Shown: one piece after another, positions 35,494 through 43,590 of the stretch | Position numbering within the stretch: position 1 is the stretch's first letter | Layout of the letters: each line of letters begins with the position of its first letter | DNA from: Mucilaginibacter sp. L294 | GTDB lineage: Bacteria; Bacteroidota; Bacteroidia; Sphingobacteriales; Sphingobacteriaceae | Assembly (NCBI RefSeq): GCF_001636615.1 | Contig: NZ_LGEK01000012.1 | Span: 1-64,000, forward strand | Direction: 5' to 3' | DNA length: 64,000 bases | Notes under the pieces: generated by a model | What the model was told of the DNA's origin: nothing | The model's input: only the letters and a program-made list of their open reading frames with translations | Database searches by the model: none | Made by a program: the position numbers and the translations under genes

Positions 35494-36165
35494 ATGATGA
35501 ACATACCAATAAGGGTTATAATAACAGGTACTACCGGCATGGTGGGCGAAGGCGTAATGCACCAATGCCTGCAGCATCCGGATGTTGAGGCGGTGCTGAT
35601 CATCAACCGTAAAGCATCGGGTTACAAGCACCCCAAACTAACGGAGATCATCCACGCCGACTTTTTCGACCTGAAGCCTATTGAAGACCAGCTAACGGGT
35701 TATAACGCCTGTTACTTTTGCCTGGGTATCTCATCGGTAGGGGTTAGCAAAGATGATTTTTATAAAACCACGTACATGCTTACCTTAAACGTTGCCCAAA
35801 CATTGGTGCAGTATAACCCCGATATGACATTTTGCTACGTATCCGGCGCTGGTACGGATAGCAAAGAAAAAGGTACCGGCTGGGCGGCTGTAAAAGGTAA
35901 AACCGAGAACGACCTGATGAAACTGCCTTTTTTGCAGGTGTTTGCCTTCAGGCCGGGGTTTATAAAACCTATTAAAGGCCTTACCAAAACACATGGCTTT
36001 TATAAATATATTAATTGGCTGTTCCCGGTAGGCCGGGCACTATATCCCGCAGGCTTTGTTACTTTGCCAGAGGTAGCCCAGGCCATGGTAACCGTTACCG
36101 AACAGGGCTACCACACCAAGGTGATAGAAGGGAAGGATATAATAGCCCTTGGTAAACAGGCTTAA
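35494..36165 (+). CDS. NAD(P)-binding epimerase-like protein
   Basis: A 223-residue short Rossmann protein. The nucleotide loop is GTTGMVGEG near residues 12-20; the middle has CYFCLGISSVGVSKDDFYKTTY and CYVSGAGTDSKEKG. It resembles HTATIP2-like and other extended short-chain dehydrogenase relatives without a clear catalytic YxxxK. The substrate is unknown. A terminator follows at 36193. Confidence 0.8.
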   Translation: MMNIPIRVIITGTTGMVGEGVMHQCLQHPDVEAVLIINRKASGYKHPKLTEIIHADFFDLKPIEDQLTGYNACYFCLGISSVGVSKDDFYKTTYMLTLNVAQTLVQYNPDMTFCYVSGAGTDSKEKGTGWAAVKGKTENDLMKLPFLQVFAFRPGFIKPIKGLTKTHGFYKYINWLFPVGRALYPAGFVTLPEVAQAMVTVTEQGYHTKVIEGKDIIALGKQA

Positions 36166-36192
36166 TAATACTGATAATAGTATAAAGCAACT

Positions 36193-36229
36193 AAAACACC
36201 CCTGCAAAGAAATTTGCAAGGGTGTTTTT
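36193..36229 (+). terminator. Intrinsic terminator before the lanthipeptide locus
   Basis: The arms AAACACCCCTGCAAA and TTTGCAAGGGTGTTT pair well and are followed by a T-rich stretch. It separates the epimerase-like gene from the precursor gene. Confidence 0.85.
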
Positions 36230-36390
36230 GCTTTTTATGCTATCGGGGCTTATACTTTCGCGCAATGTTTTAACCTTTAAATAATAGGGTTTATCTCCCT
36301 TATACAAAAGGGTTTTTACAACCTATAGGAATTGTGCGGGTGGCCATACCTTAGCATTGTTAAATAAATACAAACCTAAACCTTATCACA

Positions 36391-36597
36391 ATGTCACAAA
36401 AAAGTTTTTCTGAAGCTGTAAAGAGCGATGCTGCTTTACAAAGCGATCTTAACAAAGCGGTATCTGCAGCCATTGCAGAAGTAGCCAAAAAACACGGCGT
36501 ATCTTTCTCAGATGCCGACCTTGGTAAAGGCCACAAAGCACCTGCAGGTAACCTGGGATGCGTTTCAACCGCCTGGACAGCCGTTTGTACTGTTTGA
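36391..36597 (+). CDS. Lanthipeptide precursor peptide (LanA-type)
   Basis: A 68-residue peptide directly upstream of a LanM gene. The first 56 residues form a helical, charged leader (FSEAVKSDAALQSDLNKAV ... KKHGVSFSDADLGKGHKAPAGNLG); the last 12, CVSTAWTAVCTV, are the likely core with Cys57, Cys66 and dehydratable Ser59, Thr60, Thr63 and Thr67. Up to two thioether rings are possible. No classic Gly-Gly cleavage site is present; the nearest candidates are after GNLG or within HKAPAG. The leader loosely recalls the Nif11/NHLP leaders of ProcM-type systems. A weak -7-like TACCTTAG lies at 36347-36354. No other protein of this type is known to me. Confidence 0.8.
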   Translation: MSQKSFSEAVKSDAALQSDLNKAVSAAIAEVAKKHGVSFSDADLGKGHKAPAGNLGCVSTAWTAVCTV

Positions 36598-36607
36598 TCG
36601 CCTGTTT

Positions 36608-36647
36608 AAATAAAGTACAAAGCGGTAAGCCGCTTTGTACTTTATTT
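36608..36647 (+). terminator. Strong hairpin between precursor and lanM
   Basis: AAATAAAGTACAAAGCGG and its exact reverse complement pair over 18 bases around the loop TAAG. It starts 11 bases after the precursor stop, 35 bases before the lanM start, and ends in TTATTTGG. Likely a partial terminator or 3' stabiliser that lets the precursor be made in excess over the enzyme. Confidence 0.8.
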
Positions 36648-36681
36648 GGTTTAAGCAATGTGATATTTAACCCCCGGTAAA

Positions 36682-39483
36682 TTGACAGACATAAACAATC
36701 GCGAAACATCCACCAGGCAAACATTGCCCTTTGGGCAGCACATCAAAGCCATAATGCAAGCCGGGTTACAAAACCTGCCCGGTGATGAAAGCGAGGCTTT
36801 TTTAAAAGCGCTCTCGTCGGTAAGTAAGTTTGCGTTTGATGAACATTTTTGCGATTTCGCTTCCAAAATACACCCCTGCTTTAATGTAATGCAATTAGTT
36901 GATCCGGCCTTTAAAAGCACCGATGAGATCTTGAATGATTACAATGATCATTTTTTAAATCAAAACGGGCTGGCCGGATTTCTTGAAAAATACCCCTTGG
37001 TAAACAGCCTGCAACAGGATATGCTGCAACAGCTAACTACATTTAAAACAGAACTGCATCATCACATCCAAACCGATACGGATAGCCTGTCGCAATTATT
37101 CAATAATAACCAACCTATTGGCCGCCCGGTTAAGATCAGCACAAACCAGGGCGATGTGCACAATGGTGGCAAGAGCACGGCCATTGTGGAGTTTACAAGC
37201 GGTTTAAAAATAGTTTATAAACCGCGTAGCGGTGCCATGGATGCTGCCTTTAATACATTCATCAGTCAGGTAGCTGCCGATACGGGCATCAAACTGAAAA
37301 CTGCCCGGGTGCTTGACCGTGGTGGTTATTTCTGGATGGAATATATGGAGCATTTGCCGGTAACAAACGCCCTCGAACTATCCGGGTATTATACCCAATG
37401 CGGCGCGCTATTGGCCATTGTGTTTTTGCTGGGTGGTACCGACTTTCATTTTGAGAATATCATAGCCTGTGGTAAACACCCTGTATTGATAGATCTGGAA
37501 TGCCTGTTTGGCGCAACTGCCGAAATGCAGGAAGGTATATATAGCGTAAATAATACCGGCCTTGTACCTGCCAATATATATTTAGGCGAACAGGATGACT
37601 CGATTGATAACAGTGGTTTTGGCGCCTGTGGCAAGCAGGTATCAGGTATCGACCGCTGGGCATGGGTAAATATAGGCACCGACGCCCTGCGGCTGGAGAA
37701 GCAGAAAGGCATATTTACAGCCGATCAAAATCAGCCCCTTTATAATGGCGAGGCTGTATCGCCCCAAAACTACCTGGCCGAAATTACGGATGGGTTTAAA
37801 AAGGCATGCAATTGGTTTATTGCCAACCGGCATATTTTAGATACACCCGGGGCTGCCTTCAACAATTTTAAGGATAAACCGATAAGGGTGATCGTACGGT
37901 ACACCATGAATTACCTCTTCATTATAGAAAACGCACTAAACGCCGATGCTTTATTATCAGAAGATGTACGCAAGCAAGAAATATACAGGTCATTAAACGA
38001 ATTCCCGACAGCAACTTTGCTGCAGCCTCAAATAAAAGCATTGGTAAACGATGCAGAGTTTGAAGCTATAAAGCGCATGAATGTGCCGCTTTTTATCGGG
38101 GATACATCAAAGCTCCATATCCGGGAGTCGGGGGACAACCCGGAGTGGGCTTTTTTTGAAACTACCCCTTACCAATTCACCCTTAACCGCATCAATAATT
38201 TTGATGCCGGCAAAATGGAGCAGCAGGTAAGCCTTATTACCTCGGCCTTCGCCGCACGGTACGGCGCAGGTAAAGTTACCGGAACCCCGCAGGCCGCTAA
38301 GAACTTAATAAGGTACAGCAGGGCATCTATATCAAAAGAAACCCAGCTGATAGCTGAGGGCATCTTATCATCAGCCATCAAAAACAATCATACTTTTAGC
38401 TGGAACGGCTACACTGCTGATGCAGGCAATAAACTGATATTGGGGCAGCTTAGCCCAATGTTGTATGATGGCTCGCTGGGGATAGCATGCTTTTTACATA
38501 TTGTTGATGGCGATGCCAATAAGCAATTAATAGATACCATTATAGCTGCGGAGGTAAAAAATGCCTTCAAAACCACTGTAGATATATCCTTTGCTTCTGG
38601 TTTAGCGGGCTTATTGTATGCGCTGGTTAAAACTCATCGTACAGATAATGGTAACCTGCAAACGGCTATCGCCCTAACCCGGCTAATTGAACCCGCCGAT
38701 ATCAGGAGGGACACGAAATATGATGTCATGGCCGGTTCGGCCGGTTTATTGTTAAGCCTGGCCGCCCTTTACAAAGCCGCAGGCCCGGCAGATGTTTTAG
38801 AACTGATGGTAACCATTGCCCATCATTTATTGCAGGCTCGTGTGATGGATTCGGCCTCGCGCACCTTAACATGGCGCAGTGAACAGTTCGACAGGCCGCT
38901 CACCGGCTTCTCGCACGGTGCATCAGGTATTGCCTGCGCGCTGCTTACTTTATTTGATATTACCGGGATAGAAAAGTATAAACAGGCATTTTACCAATCT
39001 ATCCAATTTGAGAATTACTACCAAAACGCCGAACGTACCAACTGGTGCGACCTGCGCAAGGCCGGGTACGATTGCAAAACCGCCTGGTGCCATGGCGCGC
39101 CCGGTATAGGCCTTGCACGGCTGCATGCCTACCGTATTTTAAAAGACGAAGCTTTGCTGCGCGATATAGAGACAGCCATCGCCACCACAAAAAAACATTT
39201 ATTAAGCGATACCGATTTTTACTGCTGTGGTAACACCGGCCGTATTGATTTTTTGATAGAGGCCGCGCAGGTGCTGGGCAGGCCCGCGCTTTTACAAGAT
39301 GCCCGTAAAGCGTTGGTTACATTAGTAAACCGCAAAAATAGCCGGGGTTGGTACCAAACGTATGATGCGGAAAGCGTGGGTATGCAAAACCCATCGTTGT
39401 TTAGGGGCGCGGCGGGCATCGGTTATACGCTATTAAGGAGTATGCACCCCGGTAAAGTGCCCTGTTTGGGTTTATTAGCGTAA
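36682..39483 (+). CDS. lanM: Class II lanthipeptide synthetase LanM with Cys-Cys-Gly cyclase site
   Basis: A 933-residue bifunctional enzyme, starting at TTG. The N-terminal kinase-like dehydratase (about 90-540) has Lys180 in VYKPRSG, Asp254, His256, Asn259 in GTDFHFEN and Asp271/Glu273 in LIDLECLF; it phosphorylates Ser/Thr and eliminates phosphate. The C-terminal LanC-like cyclase (about 590-933) has GFSHGASGIA (His745), AWCHGAPGIG (Cys803) and CCGNTG (Cys848-Cys849). The third zinc ligand is thus Cys instead of the usual His, as in ProcM-type CCG cyclases, which are known for tolerant substrate choice. The product should be a ringed peptide. Length is at the short end for LanM. No transporter gene is nearby. 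Confidence 0.93.
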   Translation: MTDINNRETSTRQTLPFGQHIKAIMQAGLQNLPGDESEAFLKALSSVSKFAFDEHFCDFASKIHPCFNVMQLVDPAFKSTDEILNDYNDHFLNQNGLAGFLEKYPLVNSLQQDMLQQLTTFKTELHHHIQTDTDSLSQLFNNNQPIGRPVKISTNQGDVHNGGKSTAIVEFTSGLKIVYKPRSGAMDAAFNTFISQVAADTGIKLKTARVLDRGGYFWMEYMEHLPVTNALELSGYYTQCGALLAIVFLLGGTDFHFENIIACGKHPVLIDLECLFGATAEMQEGIYSVNNTGLVPANIYLGEQDDSIDNSGFGACGKQVSGIDRWAWVNIGTDALRLEKQKGIFTADQNQPLYNGEAVSPQNYLAEITDGFKKACNWFIANRHILDTPGAAFNNFKDKPIRVIVRYTMNYLFIIENALNADALLSEDVRKQEIYRSLNEFPTATLLQPQIKALVNDAEFEAIKRMNVPLFIGDTSKLHIRESGDNPEWAFFETTPYQFTLNRINNFDAGKMEQQVSLITSAFAARYGAGKVTGTPQAAKNLIRYSRASISKETQLIAEGILSSAIKNNHTFSWNGYTADAGNKLILGQLSPMLYDGSLGIACFLHIVDGDANKQLIDTIIAAEVKNAFKTTVDISFASGLAGLLYALVKTHRTDNGNLQTAIALTRLIEPADIRRDTKYDVMAGSAGLLLSLAALYKAAGPADVLELMVTIAHHLLQARVMDSASRTLTWRSEQFDRPLTGFSHGASGIACALLTLFDITGIEKYKQAFYQSIQFENYYQNAERTNWCDLRKAGYDCKTAWCHGAPGIGLARLHAYRILKDEALLRDIETAIATTKKHLLSDTDFYCCGNTGRIDFLIEAAQVLGRPALLQDARKALVTLVNRKNSRGWYQTYDAESVGMQNPSLFRGAAGIGYTLLRSMHPGKVPCLGLLA

Positions 39484-39562
39484 TAATTTGTGCATTATTG
39501 AAATTTAAGGCTTAAAACATTTATTTTGGGCAAATGGTTGTATTCCCCATAGATCCGGCTGA

Positions 39563-40261
39563 ATGAAAGTACTGCTTGTTGAAGACGAACCGGGCCTGGT
39601 ATCGGTAATTGTACGCGGCTTAACCGAAGCCGGTATGGAAGTAAGCGTTGCCGCCGATGGGAATATGGGGCTGGAAATGGCCCAGACCCACAGTTTTGAT
39701 ATTATCATACTGGATATTATGCTGCCCGGCATGAACGGGATCCAGGTTTGTAAGGAGATCCGCAAGCAAAACGATAGCGTTGCTATATTGATGCTTACCG
39801 CCCTAAGCAGTACCGAAAACATAGTTACCGGCCTAAACAGCGGTGCCGACGATTACCTGGCAAAACCTTTTAAATTCCCCGAGCTGGAAGCCCGTATCCG
39901 TACACTGGTACGCCGCAGCAAGATAGGCAGCGCACCCAAAAATGTGATCAGCATTGCCGGGCTGGAGGTAGATACCCTATCAAAAACCGCTAAGCGCGAT
40001 AATAAGAACATAGCCCTTACTGCTACCGAATATCACCTGCTGGAGTATTTTGCCAAAAACCAGAATATGGTGCTGTCGCGTATCCAGATCCTGGAAAACG
40101 TTTGGGATATCGACTTTAACATGGGTACTAACGTGGTTGATGTTTATGTGAACTATCTGCGTAAGAAGATAGATAACGGCTACGATGTAAAACTGATCCA
40201 TACGGTTTTTGGCATGGGCTATATTTTTAAGGAACAAGCGCCGGATGAAACTTCAAACTAA
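39563..40261 (+). CDS. OmpR-type response regulator
   Basis: A 232-residue regulator: receiver domain (1-118) with Asp51 in ILDIMLPGMNG and Lys101 in YLAKPF, then a winged-helix DNA-binding domain ending LIHTVFGMGYIFKE. It begins 80 bases after lanM with no terminator visible, so read-through is possible. It overlaps the kinase gene by 17 bases and is clearly its partner. Confidence 0.93.
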   Translation: MKVLLVEDEPGLVSVIVRGLTEAGMEVSVAADGNMGLEMAQTHSFDIIILDIMLPGMNGIQVCKEIRKQNDSVAILMLTALSSTENIVTGLNSGADDYLAKPFKFPELEARIRTLVRRSKIGSAPKNVISIAGLEVDTLSKTAKRDNKNIALTATEYHLLEYFAKNQNMVLSRIQILENVWDIDFNMGTNVVDVYVNYLRKKIDNGYDVKLIHTVFGMGYIFKEQAPDETSN

Positions 40262-41603
40262 AATAACCCTGCTGTTTGTTGCCATCTCCACCATTGGTTT
40301 GGTGCTGCTCAACGCGTCTATATTTTACTTTGTATCTGATTTTAGCTTTGAGGATTTTTTTAAACGCCTGGAAGCCAGGGTTAACCTTACTGCCGAGACC
40401 AATATTCATCCGGATAAAGAATCGGCTGCCTATAAACAAGTACGTACCCGCTACCTGGAGAAACTGGCAAACGAACAGGAATACATCATTAAGCTGGATA
40501 CTACAAGATCGCCCGCGTATAAAAAGGTTGTGAACCTGCCCGATGAGTTTTATAACAACATCATGGCGAATAAAAAAGCGCGCTATACCGAAACAAACCA
40601 CTTTTATGCCGGCAGCTTATTTAACATCCACGGCGAAAAATATATTGTAATAGTTACCGCTAACGATCCGTACGGCTTTAAGGAGCTTGAACAGTTAAAG
40701 CATGTGCTGCTTATCATATTTGTAGTATCTATTTTACTTACTTATATAGCGGGTAAAATATTCTCATACTACACGGTGCAGCCGGTGCGGAGCATCATTA
40801 AAGGCGTAAAAAATATTACAGCTAATAACCTGCATATGCGGTTGGATGATGTGCAAGGTAAGGACGAGATAGCCGAACTGATACTTACCTTTAACAATAT
40901 GCTTACCCGGTTGGAGACCGCCTTTGAAACGCAGAACAATTTTGTAAGCAACGCCTCGCACGAGCTGCGTACCCCGCTTACCATTATCAGTGGCGAAACA
41001 CAGCTGCTGCTAAAAGGCAATAAGGTTACCGATGAGGGCATGGCATCTGTTAAAACCATATTGGCCGAGGCCGAAAAACTGGGCCATATTCTGGCCAGTT
41101 TGCTTGGCCTGGCGCAAAGCGGGTTTGATGGAAAAAAACAAAACTGGCAAAAAATACGGGTTGACGAATTGGTAATGGGCGTTGCCGATTCTGTAAAAAA
41201 GATAGACCGTGAAAGTGTGATAGATCTCGATTTTTCGGCCCTGCCGGATGATGAGCGTTTGTTATATACTGAAGGTAACAGCAATTTGCTGCAACTGGCG
41301 GTAAGTAATATAGTGCTCAACGCCTGCAAATACTCCAACAACCGCCCGGTGAATGTACAGGTAACGGCGGGCAATGGCCGCATTATGGTTAAAGTTACTG
41401 ATAAGGGCATAGGCATCCCCGAACATGAGCAACAACACATCTTTGAACCCTTCTTCCGTGCATCAAATACAAGTGATTTTCAGGGGCATGGAATAGGCTT
41501 GCCGCTTACGCTGAATATTATCCGCCTGCATAAAGGTACTATCGGCATCCGGTCGGAAGTGCAGCTGGGTACCGAGATCCAGATCAGCCTGCCGGTAGCG
41601 TAA
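40245..41603 (+). CDS. Sensor histidine kinase, HAMP type
   Basis: A 452-residue membrane kinase with two spans (about 7-27 and 150-172), a periplasmic sensor of about 120 residues, a HAMP linker (VRSIIKGVKNITANNLHMRLDD), HisKA with the phospho-His in NASHELRTPLTIISGE and an ATPase domain (NILNACKYSNN-like N box, DKGIGIPE, GHGIGLPLTLNI). The ATG at 40245 (MKLQTKI) is preferred to an earlier in-frame start. Architecture resembles CusS/RprX-type kinases. Signal unknown; envelope or peptide stress is a reasonable guess. Confidence 0.93.
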   Translation: MKLQTKITLLFVAISTIGLVLLNASIFYFVSDFSFEDFFKRLEARVNLTAETNIHPDKESAAYKQVRTRYLEKLANEQEYIIKLDTTRSPAYKKVVNLPDEFYNNIMANKKARYTETNHFYAGSLFNIHGEKYIVIVTANDPYGFKELEQLKHVLLIIFVVSILLTYIAGKIFSYYTVQPVRSIIKGVKNITANNLHMRLDDVQGKDEIAELILTFNNMLTRLETAFETQNNFVSNASHELRTPLTIISGETQLLLKGNKVTDEGMASVKTILAEAEKLGHILASLLGLAQSGFDGKKQNWQKIRVDELVMGVADSVKKIDRESVIDLDFSALPDDERLLYTEGNSNLLQLAVSNIVLNACKYSNNRPVNVQVTAGNGRIMVKVTDKGIGIPEHEQQHIFEPFFRASNTSDFQGHGIGLPLTLNIIRLHKGTIGIRSEVQLGTEIQISLPVA

Positions 41604-41650
41604 TAAAAATACGTAAAAGCTTAAAACATTGGTTATAAGTCATATATGAG

Positions 41651-41687
41651 TGTTCACAAGCGTTCACGGCAGTGAACGTGAACACTT
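41651..41687. repeat. GTTCAC palindromic element, copy 1
   Basis: Two GTTCAC half-sites (41652 and 41662) face two GTGAAC half-sites (41672 and 41678). Read on the opposite strand, it has the same layout as the element at 48873-48906. It could be a protein-binding site or a terminator-like hairpin. Confidence 0.6.
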
Positions 41688-41702
41688 CACGGGCCTTGAG
41701 GT

Positions 41703-41745
41703 CGTTTTTGGGCGTTTAAGGCCGTTTCAGGGCGATTTAAGGCGT
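41703..41745. repeat. 10-bp phased CG array, copy 2
   Basis: CG dinucleotides at 41703, 41713, 41723, 41733 and 41743, exactly ten bases apart. On the minus strand the units read CGCC or CGGC followed by T/A-rich sixes (CGCCTTAAAT, CGCCCTGAAA, CGGCCTTAAA, CGCCCAAAAA). Confidence 0.65.
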
Positions 41746-41973
41746 GCCTTTCCGGTTCTAAAAAGCAGATAGATAACAAAAGTTATTTCAATATTTCGCT
41801 CACAGAATAGAGATCTTATAGCCAATTCAACACAGGCTTTCTTATAACTTTCTAATAAGTTACTTCAGGTTATTATAAAATCGCTATTCCTGTTCGTTTT
41901 ATTAATTGATAATCAGTGCGTTAATTACCAAAAAATATTTTACACTCTAATTAAATTCTAATAAGCCTCTTAA

Positions 41974-42002
41974 TTGCTTTTAATGAGCCCGGGGTAGTAT
42001 TG
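41974..42002 (+). promoter_or_regulatory. Promoter of the universal stress protein gene
   Basis: TTG at 41974-41976 and TAGTATTG at 41995-42002 with an 18-base spacer; the -7 box has one mismatch to TAnnTTTG. The leader would be about 35 bases. Confidence 0.45.
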
Positions 42003-42045
42003 CATAAGTAAATAATTAAGGTTTAACCCTAACAAACAAATACTT

Positions 42046-42537
42046 ATGAAAACCATACTCATCCCAACCGACTACCAGGCATCATCATTAGATTGTATCC
42101 ACGCCGTTTGCAGGCAATTCAGGGAAGACGACCTGAACCTGGTATTTGTACACGTTTTTAAACTGACCGATTCGTTCAGTGATATTATTACCCTGAGCCG
42201 CCGCAGCCGAGAATACGAAAAGGTAAGCGACGAATTTTACCGGTACTGCAATGTGCTGCGTGCCCAATATCCGCAGATCCAAAATATTAAGATCGATTTT
42301 CTGTATGGCAGCAAACTAAGCATGTTTAAGCATTTTATTGAGGCAAACAAGGTAGACCTGGTGCTGAATACCGAAGGCTGCGCGTTCACGCAGATCCACC
42401 AGTCGAGCGTAGACCCGGCTTTGCTGATCAAACGCTCGGGGCTGCCGGTTATTAATGTACCAAAAAATGATTATGCCAGCATGATGCAGCAGCCGGCAAC
42501 CGCCGTTTATCAACAGGAAGAATTATTAGAAGTGTAA
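42046..42537 (+). CDS. Universal stress protein-like protein
   Basis: A 163-residue protein beginning MKTILIPTDYQASSLDCIHAV, the start strand of the UspA fold, with FVHVFKLTDSFSDI and IKIDFLYGSKLSMFKHFIEANKVDLVLNTEG. The ATP-binding GxxG motif of Usp proteins is not clear, so it may be the non-nucleotide-binding type. It is followed 20 bases later by the bestrophin gene, likely in the same transcript. Confidence 0.75.
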   Translation: MKTILIPTDYQASSLDCIHAVCRQFREDDLNLVFVHVFKLTDSFSDIITLSRRSREYEKVSDEFYRYCNVLRAQYPQIQNIKIDFLYGSKLSMFKHFIEANKVDLVLNTEGCAFTQIHQSSVDPALLIKRSGLPVINVPKNDYASMMQQPATAVYQQEELLEV

Positions 42538-42557
42538 ACATTAAATAGCTACCTATT

Positions 42558-43487
42558 ATGTTATTAAAAGAAAATATCCCGGTTAAGTACATCTTCGGGA
42601 AAATAAAAAAAGAGGTTATGATGGTTACGGTTTACGCCGTACTGATAGCCATTATGTACAATAGCTTTCATTTTACACGCATCTCTATCCCTATTGCGGT
42701 GCCAACCATTTTGGGTACGGTGATATCGCTGCTGCTGGCCTTTAAATCAAACCAGGCGTACGATAGGTGGTGGGAAGCCCGTACAATTTGGGGTGCCATT
42801 GTGAATGACTCACGCAGCCTTACCCGCCAGCTGTTAACTTTTGTTGATACCCCTTATGCCGAGGACGAGCAGAAGGCCTTTTGCGAGCGGGTAGCAAAAC
42901 GCCAGATAGCCTGGTGTTATAGCTTAAGCCATCATCTGCGCAGGGAAAACCCAATGCAAGGGCTGGAACGCCTGCTTTGCGCCGAAGATATTGAGCATGT
43001 TAAACGCTATGATAATATCCCGCTGGGTTTGCTGGAGCTGCAAGGCGCCGACCTGCGTGCAGCCTTTAAACTGGGCTGGATAACCGAGTACCAGCAGGTA
43101 GCTATGGACGAAACCCTTACCCGTTTCAGTAATGAGATGGGTGGCTGCGAGCGTATCAAGAACACGGTGTTCCCGGCTACATACAGCGTTTACATACACT
43201 TGTCGGTGTTATTGTTTGTGTTGCTGCTGCCTTTTGGCTTGATAGAGTTTTTTGGCGTGGTAGAGGTGCCGCTGGTTATCGCGATAGCTTCATCATTTTT
43301 CCTGATTGAGAATATGGCCATCCACCTGCAAGATCCATTTGAGAACAAGCCTACCGATACGCCAACCACCACCATATCCCGCACTATTGAGCGCGATATT
43401 AAACAGATGCTGAAAGAGAACTATAAGCAGGAAGAACCCGCTGTTGGTGCATCATACAACAAAAATAAAGTGTTCTATATCCTATAA
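42558..43487 (+). CDS. Bestrophin-family anion channel
   Basis: A 309-residue membrane protein of the bestrophin/UPF0187 family, which form pentameric chloride or other ion channels. Typical are the N-terminal SIPIAVPTILGTVISLLLAFKSNQAYDRWWEARTIWGA segment and the late YIHLSVLLFVLLLPFGLIE span with the Asp/Glu-rich C-terminal tail. Probably co-transcribed with the upstream stress protein gene. A terminator follows. Confidence 0.88.
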   Translation: MLLKENIPVKYIFGKIKKEVMMVTVYAVLIAIMYNSFHFTRISIPIAVPTILGTVISLLLAFKSNQAYDRWWEARTIWGAIVNDSRSLTRQLLTFVDTPYAEDEQKAFCERVAKRQIAWCYSLSHHLRRENPMQGLERLLCAEDIEHVKRYDNIPLGLLELQGADLRAAFKLGWITEYQQVAMDETLTRFSNEMGGCERIKNTVFPATYSVYIHLSVLLFVLLLPFGLIEFFGVVEVPLVIAIASSFFLIENMAIHLQDPFENKPTDTPTTTISRTIERDIKQMLKENYKQEEPAVGASYNKNKVFYIL

Positions 43488-43515
43488 TTAGTTTTGTTGA
43501 TTTTGTTTTAATTGA

Positions 43516-43546
43516 AAAGGCCGGTAACATGTGTTATCCGGCCTTT
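43516..43546. terminator. Bidirectional terminator between bestrophin and CotH genes
   Basis: AAAGGCCGGTAACA and TGTTATCCGGCCTTT pair nearly perfectly around a 2-base loop; the genes on either side converge on it. Confidence 0.85.
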
Positions 43547-43590
43547 ATCGTTTGGAAACGCTACTGGAGCTTCAGCCACGTAGGGCTACT

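Larger units (their letters stand above)
41604..42045. other. 442-base intergenic region with palindrome, phased array and promoter
   Basis: No gene is seen. From left to right it holds the GTTCAC palindrome (41651-41687), the 10-bp phased CG array (41703-41745), an AT-rich stretch with TAATTGATAATCAGT (41903-41917), and a good promoter at 41974-42002. Confidence 0.65.

Noticed and set aside
36598..36681. A second precursor peptide between the precursor gene and lanM
   Set aside because: The gap is filled by the hairpin and contains no frame with Cys and Ser/Thr of useful length.
40769..41440. 223-codon minus-strand frame opposite the histidine kinase
   Set aside because: Antisense to HAMP, HisKA and ATPase motifs; Ser/Cys/Leu-rich as typical of mirrored frames.
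41651..41687. GTTCAC repeats as a CRISPR or plasmid iteron array
   Set aside because: Half-sites are too short and arranged as an inverted palindrome; no cas or rep gene is near.
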